This document shows positions 1 through 11,448 of a stretch of DNA of 64,000 bases, piece by piece (position 1 is the first letter of the stretch; every line of letters begins with the position of its first letter). Origin of the DNA: Thozetella sp. PMI_491. Taxonomy: Eukaryota > Ascomycota > Sordariomycetes > Chaetosphaeriales > Chaetosphaeriaceae. The stretch covers positions 1,073,905 to 1,137,904 of the forward strand of contig MU270016.1 of the NCBI GenBank assembly GCA_021432635.1. The letters are read 5' to 3'. Position numbers and translations under genes: made by a program. The notes beneath the pieces are model-generated. The model was not told the DNA's origin. It ran no database searches and saw nothing but the letters and a program-made list of their open reading frames with translations.

Positions 1-229
1 GTTTAGACTTCAACCTTCGTGATCCCACTTGTACAAAGCCGACATAATTCGGAGGTTCGCCGAGTCATTCGGCTTAAGTCCAGCTAGCTGACGTCATGAG
101 ATAGTGTGAATCCCTACGGGTAACTTGGCTCCTTGCACGTTGTACTGCATCTATCGCATTTCCTAGTGGTAGCTAAATCTACTTCTAGCAGGTAACAAAA
201 AGGTGTCCTTACTATGACACACTGCTTCG

Positions 230-2128
230 CTACTGAGAGCAGGTAAGGCAGGTGGAACTTGGACAGAGGCTATCTACGGTGGTGCCGCTGATGAGCTGGG
301 CGACCTTTCCATCCGCCGCAAGATAAAGCGTCGTATTCGACGCGGTAGAATACTTCGGCCACCTGATGCCATCCCCCGAGGGATCAGCCGAAGGATTGCG
401 GGCAAAGGAGAGCCACAGCGCTGGGGGGTCGTCAGTCTCGCACATTGAGCGCACCTGGTTCCTCAGCGGCAGGAGATTACTTGCCTTCCATAGCGTAGCT
501 GACTTCCCACTCGAACTCGGTGGAGTTTCCACGGTATTCATAGTGTGTTCCAAAAATCAGCGGCAGCTCAGCTGCGGTTATGAGAAGGGACGTCAGTGAT
601 TGTCGCCTTGCCGACTTAGACCTCAGAAGCGTACTCACCGCTATGCGAGGCTCCGATCCAGGGCTGTGGTGATATATTCGAGAAGTTTCCCGCGTAATAG
701 TACCGGTAAGTAGTCAGGTTGTTTTTGGCGCGCAAGCTAGAGCAACGGACGTCGTGTAAGCAGGCTTGGCGGCAAACCCAGAAGCTACGCCATACTTACG
801 CGATTTGGTTGGAAACTGGGCAGACAATAGCATTAAGCCCAACTTGCCATGTCGCTTGGGTCTGGCCCGTTGCTGGACTAAATCCAGCCCCTTCATTGTC
901 GTTGTTGCCGTTCAGGAGGGGCTGCAAATAGTGATTGTTAGCTGAAGATCGTTGTTTCCGTGGCCTTGAGTGGAGGACTTGCGATTTGCGCAACCTGACC
1001 ATTAGCCGCGCGTTCCTCGAGGTTTGCGAAGTGGGTAACGTTGTCTGCTTTCACTCCAAATGAGAGCCCGGATGTAGTCGAGATAAGTTCCTGGAGCGTG
1101 TTCGCGTCGACTTTTTGCACACAAGCCAGCTCGGCGTTTGCATCGAGACCGCCGCAGCCGACTGAAACGGCCAGCTTGCCAAAGCTAGTGTGGTTTGCGT
1201 CAAAAGTAGCATCGCTTGCCGCCCCAGAGTCTCCGATCAGCCCTTTGACGATAGGATCATAGTAAAATCCGTAGGCGTAGTAGCTAACAGACATAGCTCC
1301 CGCAGACTGGCCCCAGAGGGTAATACGTTCTGGATCGCCTCTATGCCATCGTGGTAAGTCAGTTGCCAGCCGAAGGTTATAGGGATAACGCCATACCCGA
1401 ACTTAGCAATATTGTTGTAAACCCATTCTACTCTGGCTGCTTGTTAGTAAAACGACTGCCGGAAAGTGCCCGTACTCAACCTACACTAGTCTCTGGTCTA
1501 GCAGTCCAAGGTTCAGGAACGAAGCTCGTGCAGACGGGAACCCGAATAGGTTTACCCGATAGCTAAAGAGAGTTAATCTGTGATAGCTAACGCGAGGGGA
1601 TGTCTTCGTTTACTTAATGGTGACTACAATGTGCGATTGCGTGCGGCTAATCCATTGATCGGGGATTTTGTAGAGTGAGTTGCTACCCCCAGAGGTAAAA
1701 CCGCCCCCCGGAATATAGAGCAAGACAGGAACCTGCGCCTCAATCGGTTTTACAGGTGCGTAGACGTTGAGGTACAGGCAATCTTCCGAGTCGCCGCCAT
1801 TGATAAGGAACTGCTGTTCGTACGCCGTATATATGCTAGTTGAGTTGCTAAGCTGCTGCTTACACGAAGGCTTGAACGCCTGTGTAGTCAGCTGGCCGGC
1901 CCTGGTAAAGCGCTTGGGAGGCTGAAAACGCAGCGATCCGATCGGCGGCTCAGCATAGGGGACACCGAGCCATTGGCGCGTACCAGGTGCCGTGGAGTTA
2001 ATGAAGCCGCGAAGCGTCCCACTGGTGGTCTCGACACTAAGCTCTGCATTGCAAGATGTCTGCCCGCGCTTTGAAAGAGCAAAGGCATTGCAGGCGAGGG
2101 CCAGCAGTACAGCAGTTGGCAGGAACAT
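230..2128 (-). CDS. Type-B carboxylesterase/lipase, secreted, 8 exons
   Basis: Alpha/beta-hydrolase that would cleave carboxylic esters outside the cell. Exons (minus strand): 2128-1614, 1562-1485, 1432-1397, 1340-983, 921-800, 736-639, 571-485, 420-230. They sum to 1485 nt, giving 494 aa, close to the family norm of 500-560. An N-terminal signal peptide is followed by the family motifs PYAEPPIGSLRF, EDCLYLNVYAP and GGGFTSGGS. The nucleophile elbow GQSAGA gives the Ser, NDNEG the acidic residue and SHSAELP the His, so the triad looks complete. Two introns (982-922 and 484-421) begin with GCAAGT instead of GT; no GT donor restores the frame at either site. Exon 3 is only 36 nt. All junctions rejoin conserved sequence, for example VVTIN|YRVNLFGFP. 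A TATA-like run lies about 130 nt upstream. The gene looks intact. The substrate cannot be read from sequence. Confidence 0.9.
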
Positions 2129-3441
2129 GATGCCGGTGTAATAACTTTGGTTATACCTTATTGATGCCTACGGGGAAGGGCGTGGTAGAACCTTGGCTAT
2201 TCTGGCAAACATTGACAAGGCAAACTAGAGCCATCCAGCTCTCCGGCCCGTTGGGACTTATATATACCACAGAAAGCGGGAGAATCTCCCGGAGAGGCCT
2301 AGTGGAACCCCGGACAAGAGAGACCAGGTAGCTAGAGGGCATGCACTATTGGAGTAAAAAGCAGGTCCCGCTGCATCTGGGGCGGGGACAAGATCATGGA
2401 GAAAAACACAGCGGTTAAACAAACTCCCAGACTGTTCAAACTCTGCATGTGCTGCTACCGACATATTTGGGTTCCGGTGTGCGTAAACCACCAGAGCAAA
2501 CCAGACAGACCTATTTTGTTTGTTGGATAGTACCTCGACTGCACATACGTACGCGGCATTGACTGCTGTCGGCAGCTTCGAGTAGTTTGGCATCAATACC
2601 TTGCCTACCTCGGGTTGCTAGTTCGGTCTTATTGAAGCCTTCTCTTGGCTGATGAGCTTGGGGTGCTCAGAGGACTTGGTCTACCGTCGTCATGGGTCCC
2701 CTCTTTCCCCGCATGTGAGTAGGACCGGGGTCGGTCCTAATTCCACCTAGATACAAGGTGGTAAAGAACGATGGAGTGTAACGGTTAAGTGTTTTCCCAG
2801 GCTAGTCGAAAAGTCAGAAAACAAACCGCATGTCATCATAGAAGCATGCGGGGAAGTGCATGGGTAGCGGCGGGGGTTGACTTGCCAATCTCGGTCTGCA
2901 AAATACAACCGTGGAGCAACGACCGACAGCACATGAGCTACCCTCTGGGGTATTTGGCCCACTTTCTAGTGAGCTTGTTCGATTTAGGTTCTACTCCGGA
3001 GTATCCCACCTTGCGCGGGCTCGCCTGCATTAACTCTCTAGTTCGGGCTTATTGAAGATCTCCACTCCAACACAACTGTGCAAGCGGAAATCTTCCCGAT
3101 GCTTCTTAATCTCGTCCGGGACACCGGCCATACCCTGTATCCATGAGCACTTTCTGATGCATACGAGAAATATATGGAGTAAAAAAAATGTCTTTGGTGA
3201 CTTGAATATTTATTCGAGGGGTATGATATCGCCTTGCTGGCATATTATGTTTGTCCGTGTCCTATAGACTCCTAGCCCCCCGTCCCGCTCGGCTTCCTGC
3301 CGCCACAAAGGATTCAGTTACTGAGAAGTCCTCCTAATGGAAATCACAGAGACCTCAGCAAGTGGCGACGCCCCAGGCTTTCTTGCCTTCAACTCCAGTA
3401 GCGCCGTTTGTAACATATCCAACGTGGCACGAGCACCGCTT
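2129..3441. other. Intergenic, no gene recognised
   Basis: Apart from the TATA-like run near 2260, only short open frames are present (the longest is 112 codons on the minus strand, 2258-2596). None shows a domain, signal peptide or convincing splice pattern. Confidence 0.5.
2258..2266 (-). promoter_or_regulatory. TATA-like element of the carboxylesterase gene
   Basis: On the minus strand this reads TATATATAA, about 130 nt upstream of the ATG at 2128, a spacing seen for fungal core promoters. Position and composition only. Confidence 0.4.
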
Positions 3442-3791
3442 CTAACACAACTTCTGCTGCTGAACCCATTTGCACATCTGGGCGCCGACACAGCCGCAGC
3501 ACTTGCATGCCTATTCAGAGTCTCCTGTTAGATGTCTGAGAGAGGGAGGAGCGTAATGCTTCTTAGGTGGGACAATGGCCGTCGTACCTTTCTCGCCTTG
3601 TCTTTGTTGTCCGTTCCCCCGATGCAAGTCAACGTCTGCGTGCCCGAGAACCGGAACTTGTTGTAGCAGGCGTTGGCATCAATGACATCGGCGCAGTCAT
3701 CAGACGCCACCATCTCCTTAGTGCACTCGGGCACTGTCTGGCTGAGCGCCACGCCCAGCCAGAGGGTGAGAAGCCCAAGCGAGAGTCTCAT
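3442..3791 (-). CDS. Small secreted cysteine-rich protein, effector-like
   Basis: Two exons: 3791-3588 and 3510-3442, with a 77-nt intron (GTACGA...AATAG, branch-like CATCTAAC). The product is 90 aa: a hydrophobic signal peptide ending near ALSQ, then a short mature protein with about ten cysteines and a dense C-terminal block, CKCCGCVGAQMCKW, ending QQQKLC-stop. The second exon was chosen because the first frame runs into the intron, and because the alternative acceptor 18 nt earlier puts a stop before the Cys block. Such small Cys-rich secreted proteins often act at the cell surface or on a host or competitor, but no named family is recognised. Function is unknown and effector is only a size and composition label. 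Confidence 0.7.
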
Positions 3792-4467
3792 CTTGGTAGC
3801 TGGATTTGTTTTTCTTTTTCTTTCTTTCTTCGGCTAGTTGTGCGCTGGCGAGGCGAGTCCAGATGTCCAAAGCCGCTAGGACGTAGGGTCACGGCCATCT
3901 GCCTTGACAGGTTCATAACGAAAACTATATATGCTTCCCATGGTATTGGCGACATTATCCGATTGGGCGATAGAGTCCCAGACGAAGCTGTCATGGTATA
4001 TTGTCTCCGAAAATAACTCCCATCCAAGGTGCCACTTGGCATTAACTGTCATGCAGCCGAGGAAGGTCGCTTGGAACATTCTACGGTCACGCGTAGTCTG
4101 CAGCGCCACAACACCCCGTGGGGCAGCCCATTCGCCCCAGGATCAACCAATGTCTTTGCAATTAGCCGAGCGAACCAACTCCCAATCAACTACCGTTGCC
4201 CGTGCCTTGATTGCCCGCAATCAATATCTGGAGCCGTAACACCCGATTGGCTCGCGCCGGCGTCACCTCTCAGCGTGTTTATTGCCCTCCCATAGTAGAC
4301 GCTTGGAAGGCTTCGGCAGCTCTGCCGACGGGGTGAGGACATGGCTGCAGCCAGAGCCATAACTAGCGCTCGCTGGGCCGGCTGCCAGTCTGCTCCGCTA
4401 CTGCCCGTTTCGTCTCCGTCGTCACCATCCTCCTTGTTGATAGTTGTCACATTCAGTAGCTGCTAAT
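3792..4467. other. Divergent intergenic region
   Basis: Shared upstream region of the Cys-rich gene (-) and the DUF1996 gene (+). A pyrimidine-rich stretch lies near 3805-3835. Small open frames on both strands show no coding signal. Confidence 0.4.
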
Positions 4468-5706
4468 ATGAAGGGCAACACACTTGTCGCCGCCGTCGGG
4501 CTGGCCGCCCCCGCGAGCGCACTGCTTCGATTCCCCTGCTCCCAGCTGACGGTGCAGCGTCTGGATCCTCTGGTCAATCCCGGCATCAACCCTTCGCCGC
4601 ATCTTCACCAGGTCATCGGTGGCGTATGTATATCTAGCCTCGTTCCTATCTTGAGATCTAGAGTCTTCTATTATGCATATCTTATGCGGCGCTACATGGC
4701 CGCTAACCTCTTACCCAGAATGCATTCAACGTCACAATGGACTCGTCGTCCCACGACATCCCCAAGACGGCCACGTGCACGACGTGCCAGTTTAGCGAAG
4801 ATTTCTCCAACTACTGGACTGCGACCATCTTCTTCAAGGCTAAGAACGGTACCTTCAAGAGGGTACCGCAGATCGCCCAGGACAACGGCGCTGCGCAAGG
4901 CGGCATGGTGAGACCACCCCTAAACACACCATAACGTGGAGTGAAGGTACGGCTCGCTGACTCGAACCTTCAAAACTAGATGGTCTACTACATGTCGGAC
5001 GCTCTTTTCGACACGGCTCAGAAGTCCAAGGTTACTGCCTTCAAGCCGGGTTTCCGTATGCTGGTTGGCGATTCCACGTTCAAGAGCCGTGACGACTCGC
5101 GCAAGTTCCGCCAACTCACCTACATCTGCATGCAAAACTCGGGCACGCGTGAGCCCGAGACGGTGGCTTTCCCCACCCAGCCCTGCCCGGCCGGTATCAT
5201 GGCCAACCACCGGTTCCCTACCTGCTGGGACGGTGTTCACCTTGACACCCCCAACCACCAGGACCACGTCGCCTACCCCACAAGCGGCACCTTCGAGTCG
5301 GGCGGCCCCTGCCCCTCAACCCATCCCGTCAAACTCCCCCAGATCCTGCTCGAGACGGTCTGGGACACACGGGCGTTCAACAACAAGGCAGACTGGCCTA
5401 CGGACGGGAGTCAGCCTTTCGTCTGGTCCAACGGCGGGAACGGCTTCTCGTCGCACGCCGACTACGTTTTCGGCTGGAAGGACGATTCGCTCCAGAAGGC
5501 TATGGACGGCCACACCTACGTGTCGGCCCCGATGCTCAAGACCCAGAGCGCGGCCGAGGGTAACAAGTGCAAGGTCAACGATATGGTGAAGGAGAACCTA
5601 GATGGCTGTAAGTTATAACCCTTCTTTCTGACTGGCCGTGTCCAAGCGCTAATGCTTTGTTCCTATCCCAGGGCTCTCAATCCTCCCCGGCCAGGCTACT
5701 ATGTAA
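4468..5706 (+). CDS. Secreted DUF1996-domain protein
   Basis: Four exons: 4468-4623, 4719-4907, 4980-5607 and 5672-5706, sum 1008 nt, 335 aa. The signal peptide is MKGNTLVAAVGLAAPASA. The conserved DUF1996 features follow: LVNPG..PSPHLHQVIGG near the N-terminus, then TCTTCQFSEDFSNYW, a central block with FRMLVGD, the WDGVHLDTPNHQDHVAYP motif and a C-terminal LSILPGQATM. Introns are GT-AG with good donors (GTATGT, GTGAGA, GTAAGT). The last exon adds only 35 nt but completes the LPG tail. DUF1996 proteins are common secreted proteins of ascomycetes with no settled biochemical role; some carry WSC domains, which are absent here. Length and motifs look complete. The ATG at 4468 was chosen because it opens the signal peptide; an in-frame upstream GTG is ignored. 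Confidence 0.88.
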
Positions 5707-6210
5707 TGCGGTGGTCGGTATTGTGACTGCGAGATTATTCGCGAGCTTCAGATTTCAGGCTTCTGGTCCATACCTCGTCGGTCGAGTCCGAGATGTACCA
5801 TGTATACAGCTAGTTCTTGTCCACAATAAATTGTATCAATTATATTTCCTGCTAGTGTCGAGTCCTAGAAGATCATCTTTCAAGCGAGCTGCAACGGCCG
5901 CTGCAATGTCAAAGACGGATGCAGAATGCAGGGGTATATTTTGCCGCCGCAGTCATTCGTTTTATTCCCCGAACCGATGGGGTGCCACGCCCCGCCCGGA
6001 TGGATCGAGCCGGGCCGGAGTTGCACATCCTCAATGCGCGCACGGAGTATTGTGTGCCTCATGACCCGGAATCTCTTGACAACGGTAAACGTGAGGATAC
6101 CTATAGCCCTGCGCGCTATGTCTGGTCCATATGACAGTTACCGGCCGTTCAATGATTCAGCTAAGGTAGTTTTCTGCGAATAAATTTTCTCTCGCTATTC
6201 GCTACTTAGC
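5707..6210. other. Convergent intergenic region
   Basis: Lies between the 3' ends of the DUF1996 and GH78-like genes. An AATAAA-like signal (ACAATAAATTG) is at about 5822-5832. No gene seen. Confidence 0.4.
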
Positions 6211-8829
6211 TTATAAGCCAACGACGAAGGTGTACTCGGCCTCTCCGGCGAGGGACCGCTCAGCTCCCCGGAACCGGAACGTCCCAAAGGAATCTTTCGG
6301 CGCTTGCACTGACAACCACAGGTCCTCCGCCACCACCTTCCACTCCACCGACAGCGTTCCCTGTGGGGTGGGCACCCTTGCACTGGCTCGCTGAAGTCCA
6401 AGGGCAACGCCGGCCTCGGGATCAAATACCCAGTTTGCGTATCCAAACCCGCCAACGCCCTCTGCTGCACGGATACCGGCTATCCACTCAGTCAGGATAT
6501 AAGTCGCCGCCCCTCCCCACGGGTGAGCCAGGCTTGTAAACCGGCTCAGGCCTGGGTTGCCTTGCACATCGATGTACTCCCAGCTGGCGCCTGATGAGGT
6601 CCGTGGATTGGCAATCATTGCACCCCAGAGCGAGTCGATCAAGGAGCGCGCCAAATCGAATGCGCCTGCTTTAAAAAGGGCTTCAAGTAGAAATCCATTC
6701 GTATTCGGCGAGATTGTGAGTCCAGGATCGGATGAGGCCGCGGCGGAATTGTCCTTGTACCCAGGTCCAAGAGCAAGTTGTGGAAGGGCTGATATCAGGT
6801 GAGCTGTCTGTGCTGCCGAAGCCGCTCCCGAAGTAATGCAGAAGGCGGTGGCAGCAACCGAAAAGTTGCCCCTATCGTCGGGGGACAGGCCGTAGAATCC
6901 TAGCTCGTCGTTCCAGAGGTGGGCGTTGATCGCCTTCTGTAGGCCTTCTGCAGCATCTAGACAGCCTGTTTGAGTACCGATGTCACCCAAAGTTTCCGCA
7001 ATATCTGCCAATTCGTGGAGAGCCTGCAGCGCGAGGCAAGACACCGCGGAACCCCCGGCAGATGGCCCGAGAAACGCGCTTGGGGCATACCAGAGGCCGT
7101 CACCCGTGGCGTTGAGCTTCTTGATGAGCCAATTTACCTGCTTCAGCCACTGCGGCCATGTGTTGCGGACAAACTCTATGTCATTTGTCTCTCGCATGTA
7201 TGTGGACAGCGCACTGAGCCCGAGCAGCTGGTAGTCAGAGAGGCCAAAGGAGTCGTCTGTAGCAAAAGGCTCCGATTTGACTGGATCATAACCCATTGGA
7301 GGGCTAATGTTAAACTCCCCGTTCTGTAGCTGGCCTGCCAGAAACATTTTGAATGTGCCTTGTGCGAGGTCACTTCGGCCGGTGCTGACAGCGATGATAC
7401 GAGCCGTGTGATAGTAATCGCCCAGCCATACGAGTCTGTCACGTTTAGGGCCGTCCAGACAAACGGACTCCACATTCGGCCCTGTTCCATACTCGGACAA
7501 CACGGTCGGAGAAGTCATAGGATTCTCGTATATTCTCGAGCCATTGGATGCTGTCACTACCACGTTGCGGACGTAGGCAGCGTGATCCTGCCAAGCGCCA
7601 AAGCCGAATGATCCCTTGAACGTCGAAAAGCTTCCGGAGAAAGGACCGGGAGGTCCCGTATAGTAGTCTTCCATGTTGATGTCGAATATCTCCTGGCCAT
7701 CAATCGAAACTGAAACATGGCCAGTCGGCGATAGAACGGTGGTCAGGCGGTACCAAGCCTTCTCCTTCACCGTGAATGGAACTTTGAAGCTATTTAGTGA
7801 ATATGAAGTCAATGTAGTCTGGTTGACAATATCGTATCCCCAAGATAGCATAATCGAGTTTGGCGTGATGAGGGATTGGTTCGTATTGACGAATGTCGTG
7901 GCTGCTGGTAGCTCACTGATGAGAAGCAACTGCAATCCGCCGAAGCGACCGAAGGGCCATGGCTACTAGACATTAGCGATGCGGGTGGCCAATATTGACC
8001 GTGAAGGAGCCTACCGCAGACCACCAGATACCCCCACGATCGATGTTAGTATCGAACTCCAGTATATAGTTTTCGAAGTAGGCGCCCAAGATTGTTTGCG
8101 ATGGCCGCAGTGACCTCAGGTAGACTCCCTTCTCCGGATCAACCTCCCAGATGGCGGGCTGACTCCCCTTTGCGACGCAGGCAACAGATGCCGCTACTGC
8201 ACCAAGCTTCCAGATTTCATTAAGCTTTGCATCGCTGCTATTGAACGTGCCCGGGAGCTCTTGGATATCTGTCGCGTCGACAGTGGCCTCGAAGCCGACG
8301 CGATTGAAGGTCACGCTGCCTCCTAGAAGCAGCCGGATCGACTGCCATCTCTGGCCGCCTTGCAGAAGAGGGGCTCGGAAGCGACCGGGTGATGTAATAT
8401 TGTACGTCTCAACTCGGTACGAATTTGAAAGCTGGTTCTGGAAGGAATATGGACCATCCGCTAAGGGATGCCCTAACGCGTCGAACTGCTCGCTGTACTT
8501 GACTTCAACCTGTACCGGCGATCCTAAGCGTGATACCTCGAAGAATGCGAAGCCTGCACGCTCCTGGCCATAGTCTAACGTGGCTATCGGACTACAGGAC
8601 GAGACGGTAAACTCGGTGAAAGCCCCAGTGTTCACGTCAAGTTGCTTGCCCAGGCTGAGACCGCGGGGTAGAAACTCGAAAACACTGACAGACCTGGATA
8701 ATTGTTAGCAGGTAGACCTCGATGCGGTCTCGTGCACGACTGTACACACTCATGGCGTCGCTCGATGCCGCCGCCTAGGATGCTAGGGGCAAAACACGCG
8801 ACGATAGCCCATAACGAAGAATACCCCAT
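6211..8829 (-). CDS. GH78-like alpha-L-rhamnosidase (six-hairpin glycosidase), secreted
   Basis: Exons: 8829-8750, 8693-8015 and 7962-6211, sum 2511 nt, 836 aa. A hydrophobic N-terminus (MGYSSLWAIVACFAPSILG) fits secretion. An N-terminal beta-rich part contains LDYGQERAGFAFFEV, matching the DYG...GG segment of GH78 proteins. The central signature GPKRDRLVWLGDYYHTA is the acidic DGPKRDR-type catalytic region, and the (alpha/alpha)6 barrel continues with NTWPQWLKQVNWL, NGFLLEALFKAG and SLAHPWGGAATYILTEW. The C-terminus is beta-rich. Expected role: removal of L-rhamnose from plant polysaccharides or glycosides outside the cell. Intron 2 is well supported (branch GCTAATG, phase 0). Intron 1 uses a weaker donor, GTGTGT, but is the only choice that keeps frame and has a GCTAAC branch site. 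It appears intact. Confidence 0.87.
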
Positions 8830-9495
8830 CGTCCCGAGAAACCAGCAACCTACAGCCCTGGATAGATTGGCGGCTGCACATCTCGGAACGTGGAAAAAAG
8901 CAATGGTCCTTTAATCGCCATTTTGTCCAAGCCTTCGAACCGAGCCCTCATCCGAGCCGCTCGGCTCGCGCACCCATTGAACGCCACTGGTGTCGGTGTG
9001 GGACGGCATCGTGGTCAAGAATACTACTCGAGCCGGCCCCACCATCGACTTTGACTCGAAATATCGCCGCTGATTGGTGACTAGGGGCAGCTCATCGCGC
9101 CTATGTGGGCCTCCTTGACCGGTTTGCGGGGAATTTCCGCAGCGCGGGGTGACGGTACGCAACTCCAGATCTAGTCCGGGTCGCGGTTTATCCCAGAGCG
9201 TTCGGTCGGTCTGAGATGTCCCGGAGGAGTAGGAACCAGGGGGTAGCAGGTTTAGTAGCGGCAGTTGGTATCTCTCCTGGTATTGTTCTGCGGGTTATAA
9301 GCCCCCGAGTCTAGGGCTCCGGCTAGAGTCTCGGGAAGTAATGCAAGGTTATGGGCCTAGAGCCCACGGAGGGCATCCTAGTTATACCTTCATGCTCAAA
9401 ACAGAGGGAAATCTAACATGACGTCTTATGGTTCCAGTATCAGTGAGGCCCTCCGAAAAACACTCGGTGCCAACGAGCCGAGCCGTACCGACCTC
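8830..9495. other. Intergenic, no gene recognised
   Basis: Upstream of the GH78-like gene and downstream of the Rieske gene, both on the minus strand. Only a few short frames with no motifs. Confidence 0.45.
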
Positions 9496-10116
9496 TTAGC
9501 TCGATTTCTTCCCCTTCCGAACCCAGACCTCCTTCTCCTCTCCGCCATGCGGTGGCGGCCGTAATTCTATGTCCCAAATGCCCAGCCTAAGCCCCCCTCT
9601 GTCCCCAGTGCCTGTCGATAGGTCGAAAGCAAAGCTGTGCCCGCGGCATCTCAGCCCAGCGCCTATCACGACACCCGCATCCTCGATATCAAACGGTACA
9701 CCCCAGGAGAGCGAATAGGCCCGGTGCGGGCAGGCGTGGTCCACGGCGTGAAATTTCCCCTGATATTGGAACACCAGGACCTGCTCCCTCATCAACCAGG
9801 CATCTTCGCCCGGTGCGCTGTCGATTGGGACTTCCCGAGCCTCGGCGCCGTCTTGGGGATGAAACACCTTGCAGCCAGGCACCTCGGAGCCATTAGCGCA
9901 TGATTGTGGCCATATTAGCTTGAACCATTTCTCGGCCGAGTTCGTTATGTCCGGGAAGGACGAGGCGGGTCCGACGAAGAACCACTCATCGTTGGGGCGA
10001 GATGGCACCATTTCGGAAGAATGGCTGTGATTTTCGGATTGGGAACTCGTGTTGAAGGCTTCCTGGGAGGGGATGGCTCCCACGTTCCAGCGGCGAAGTG
10101 CGGGAGTTGCCAACAT
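9496..10116 (-). CDS. Rieske [2Fe-2S] domain protein
   Basis: Single exon, 206 aa. The C-terminal half carries the Rieske cluster ligands: CPHRAY (Cys-x-His) and, about 25 residues later, CRGHSFAFDLSTG (Cys-x-x-His), in the order and spacing of a 2Fe-2S Rieske fold. The N-terminal 60 residues are polar and low in structure. No oxygenase catalytic domain, membrane segment or signal peptide is seen, so this is a stand-alone ferredoxin-like Rieske protein, probably an electron carrier or regulatory redox protein in the cytosol. It follows the GH78-like gene on the same strand without obvious functional link. The partner is unknown. Confidence 0.82.
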   Translation of the reverse strand: MLATPALRRWNVGAIPSQEAFNTSSQSENHSHSSEMVPSRPNDEWFFVGPASSFPDITNSAEKWFKLIWPQSCANGSEVPGCKVFHPQDGAEAREVPIDSAPGEDAWLMREQVLVFQYQGKFHAVDHACPHRAYSLSWGVPFDIEDAGVVIGAGLRCRGHSFAFDLSTGTGDRGGLRLGIWDIELRPPPHGGEEKEVWVRKGKKSS

Positions 10117-11448
10117 CCGCGCGCCACCGCTATGTGGGCACCAAAAGCAGTGACAAAAATGGTAATTTCCGCCGGTAAATCCTTGATTTGCAAAGCGAGC
10201 TATAGAAATTGCTCGACTGCCCGATTTTCTGTGGGCCTCGGGTGGGTTAGCTCTTTTCGTGATTTATCTTGGATCTGGTGTTGATTCGCGATGTAATCGT
10301 ATTGTCCCTTGATGCGCTCTGAATACTATGACGTCTTTCTGCGTAGAAATAGACAGAGAATACGTGGCCATGTTTTCTCGCCCTGTGCGTCTTCATTGTT
10401 TTCGGCCAGTACCCACATCTCCCATCTACCGTACCCTACAGATACGTTCGAAAGTGTATACTGTAGCGATGCCTCTTGTGATTTTGGTGAATCCCTCGAA
10501 GGTGCCACTCTCCCTGGCTCACTGCGTCAAGTTGATTAACGCGACTAACCTCCGATGGCTAGTCATCGTGCTTACTGAAAGCGGGGGACCTGCCAGCCAA
10601 GCTCGTAGCGCGAGTGACGAACGATCCTTACAAAGCCCCCGACGGCCGCACCTACAGATGACGTGGGATAGATTGATATCGGTAGCAAGGGGTAAGGTAA
10701 TTGACTATATGAAATAATAGTAACAACGGCCACAAGCGGGCAACCTATGAATCCGATAAAGAGAAACAGATACTACGAGCTAAATACGAAGGTGGCCCTG
10801 AACAGGCTCTACTCGGTAGCTCTGGGTCGCTAAATTTGAGACTAGCGCAACATCCTAAGTGTGCCCTAGAGCCACTGCCCTACCTTAGTGGGCATTACGC
10901 CGGATATGGTCTCTTTAAGGACAGCTACCACGCTGCAATGCAGAATGGGAATTTTGATCTCTATTAAGATCGGCTTTTCCTCAAGTAGCTGATAGCGGAA
11001 CGACCCCTAAGATATCAAATTATTGACTCCCGACGCATCTCACCTGATCATATCGCCAGCGGACAATGCTGAACGGCAAGGCGAGGTACAATGGTTAGAT
11101 GAAGGACGCAGTTAAGCAAAAGCGGACCTCTGGTAGGTATTGGAATGACTTGTGCGAGAAAGATTTCTCGTTATACTTCGACATAGATCGAGCGGGGTTA
11201 TAGACACTTAGTCCTGTCTCTCGCCTGTGCTAGATCACGTTACTGATTATGAGAAGCTCACTTGTCACGTGAGTAGCCTTTGGCATCGCCACGTTCTCGG
11301 TGTTCAGCTTCAGCCTCACGTGTCGCTGCGCTTCACATTGTCGGGCTGTGGGAAAGGCCGGTAGGGTTGTTTCTTGCCATATTTAACTCCTCGCCTTCGA
11401 GCCAGAAATAAAGATTCCGATTTGCCCTTTGGGGAGCGCGTCTCCAAC
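10117..11448. other. Intergenic with an orphan stop-free segment
   Basis: Mostly featureless. On the plus strand 10713-10964 is open for 84 codons without a starting ATG and reads like protein (HKRATYESDKEK, then LAQHPKCALEPLPYLSGHYA). It could be a decayed gene fragment; no family is recognised. 11260-11448 is the likely promoter of the NLR gene. Confidence 0.35.

Noticed and set aside
481-490. GTAATC donor two bases downstream of the GC donor in the carboxylesterase
   Set aside because: It would need an acceptor only 19 nt away to keep frame, too short for an intron, and would break the AMEALWLSF alignment.
2258-2596. 112-codon minus-strand frame
   Set aside because: No domain, no splice partners, and the carboxylesterase TATA box lies inside it.
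5065-5589. 174-codon Arg/Thr/Ser-rich plus-strand frame
   Set aside because: Shadow of the DUF1996 exon in another frame; composition is what GC-rich coding DNA gives when misread.
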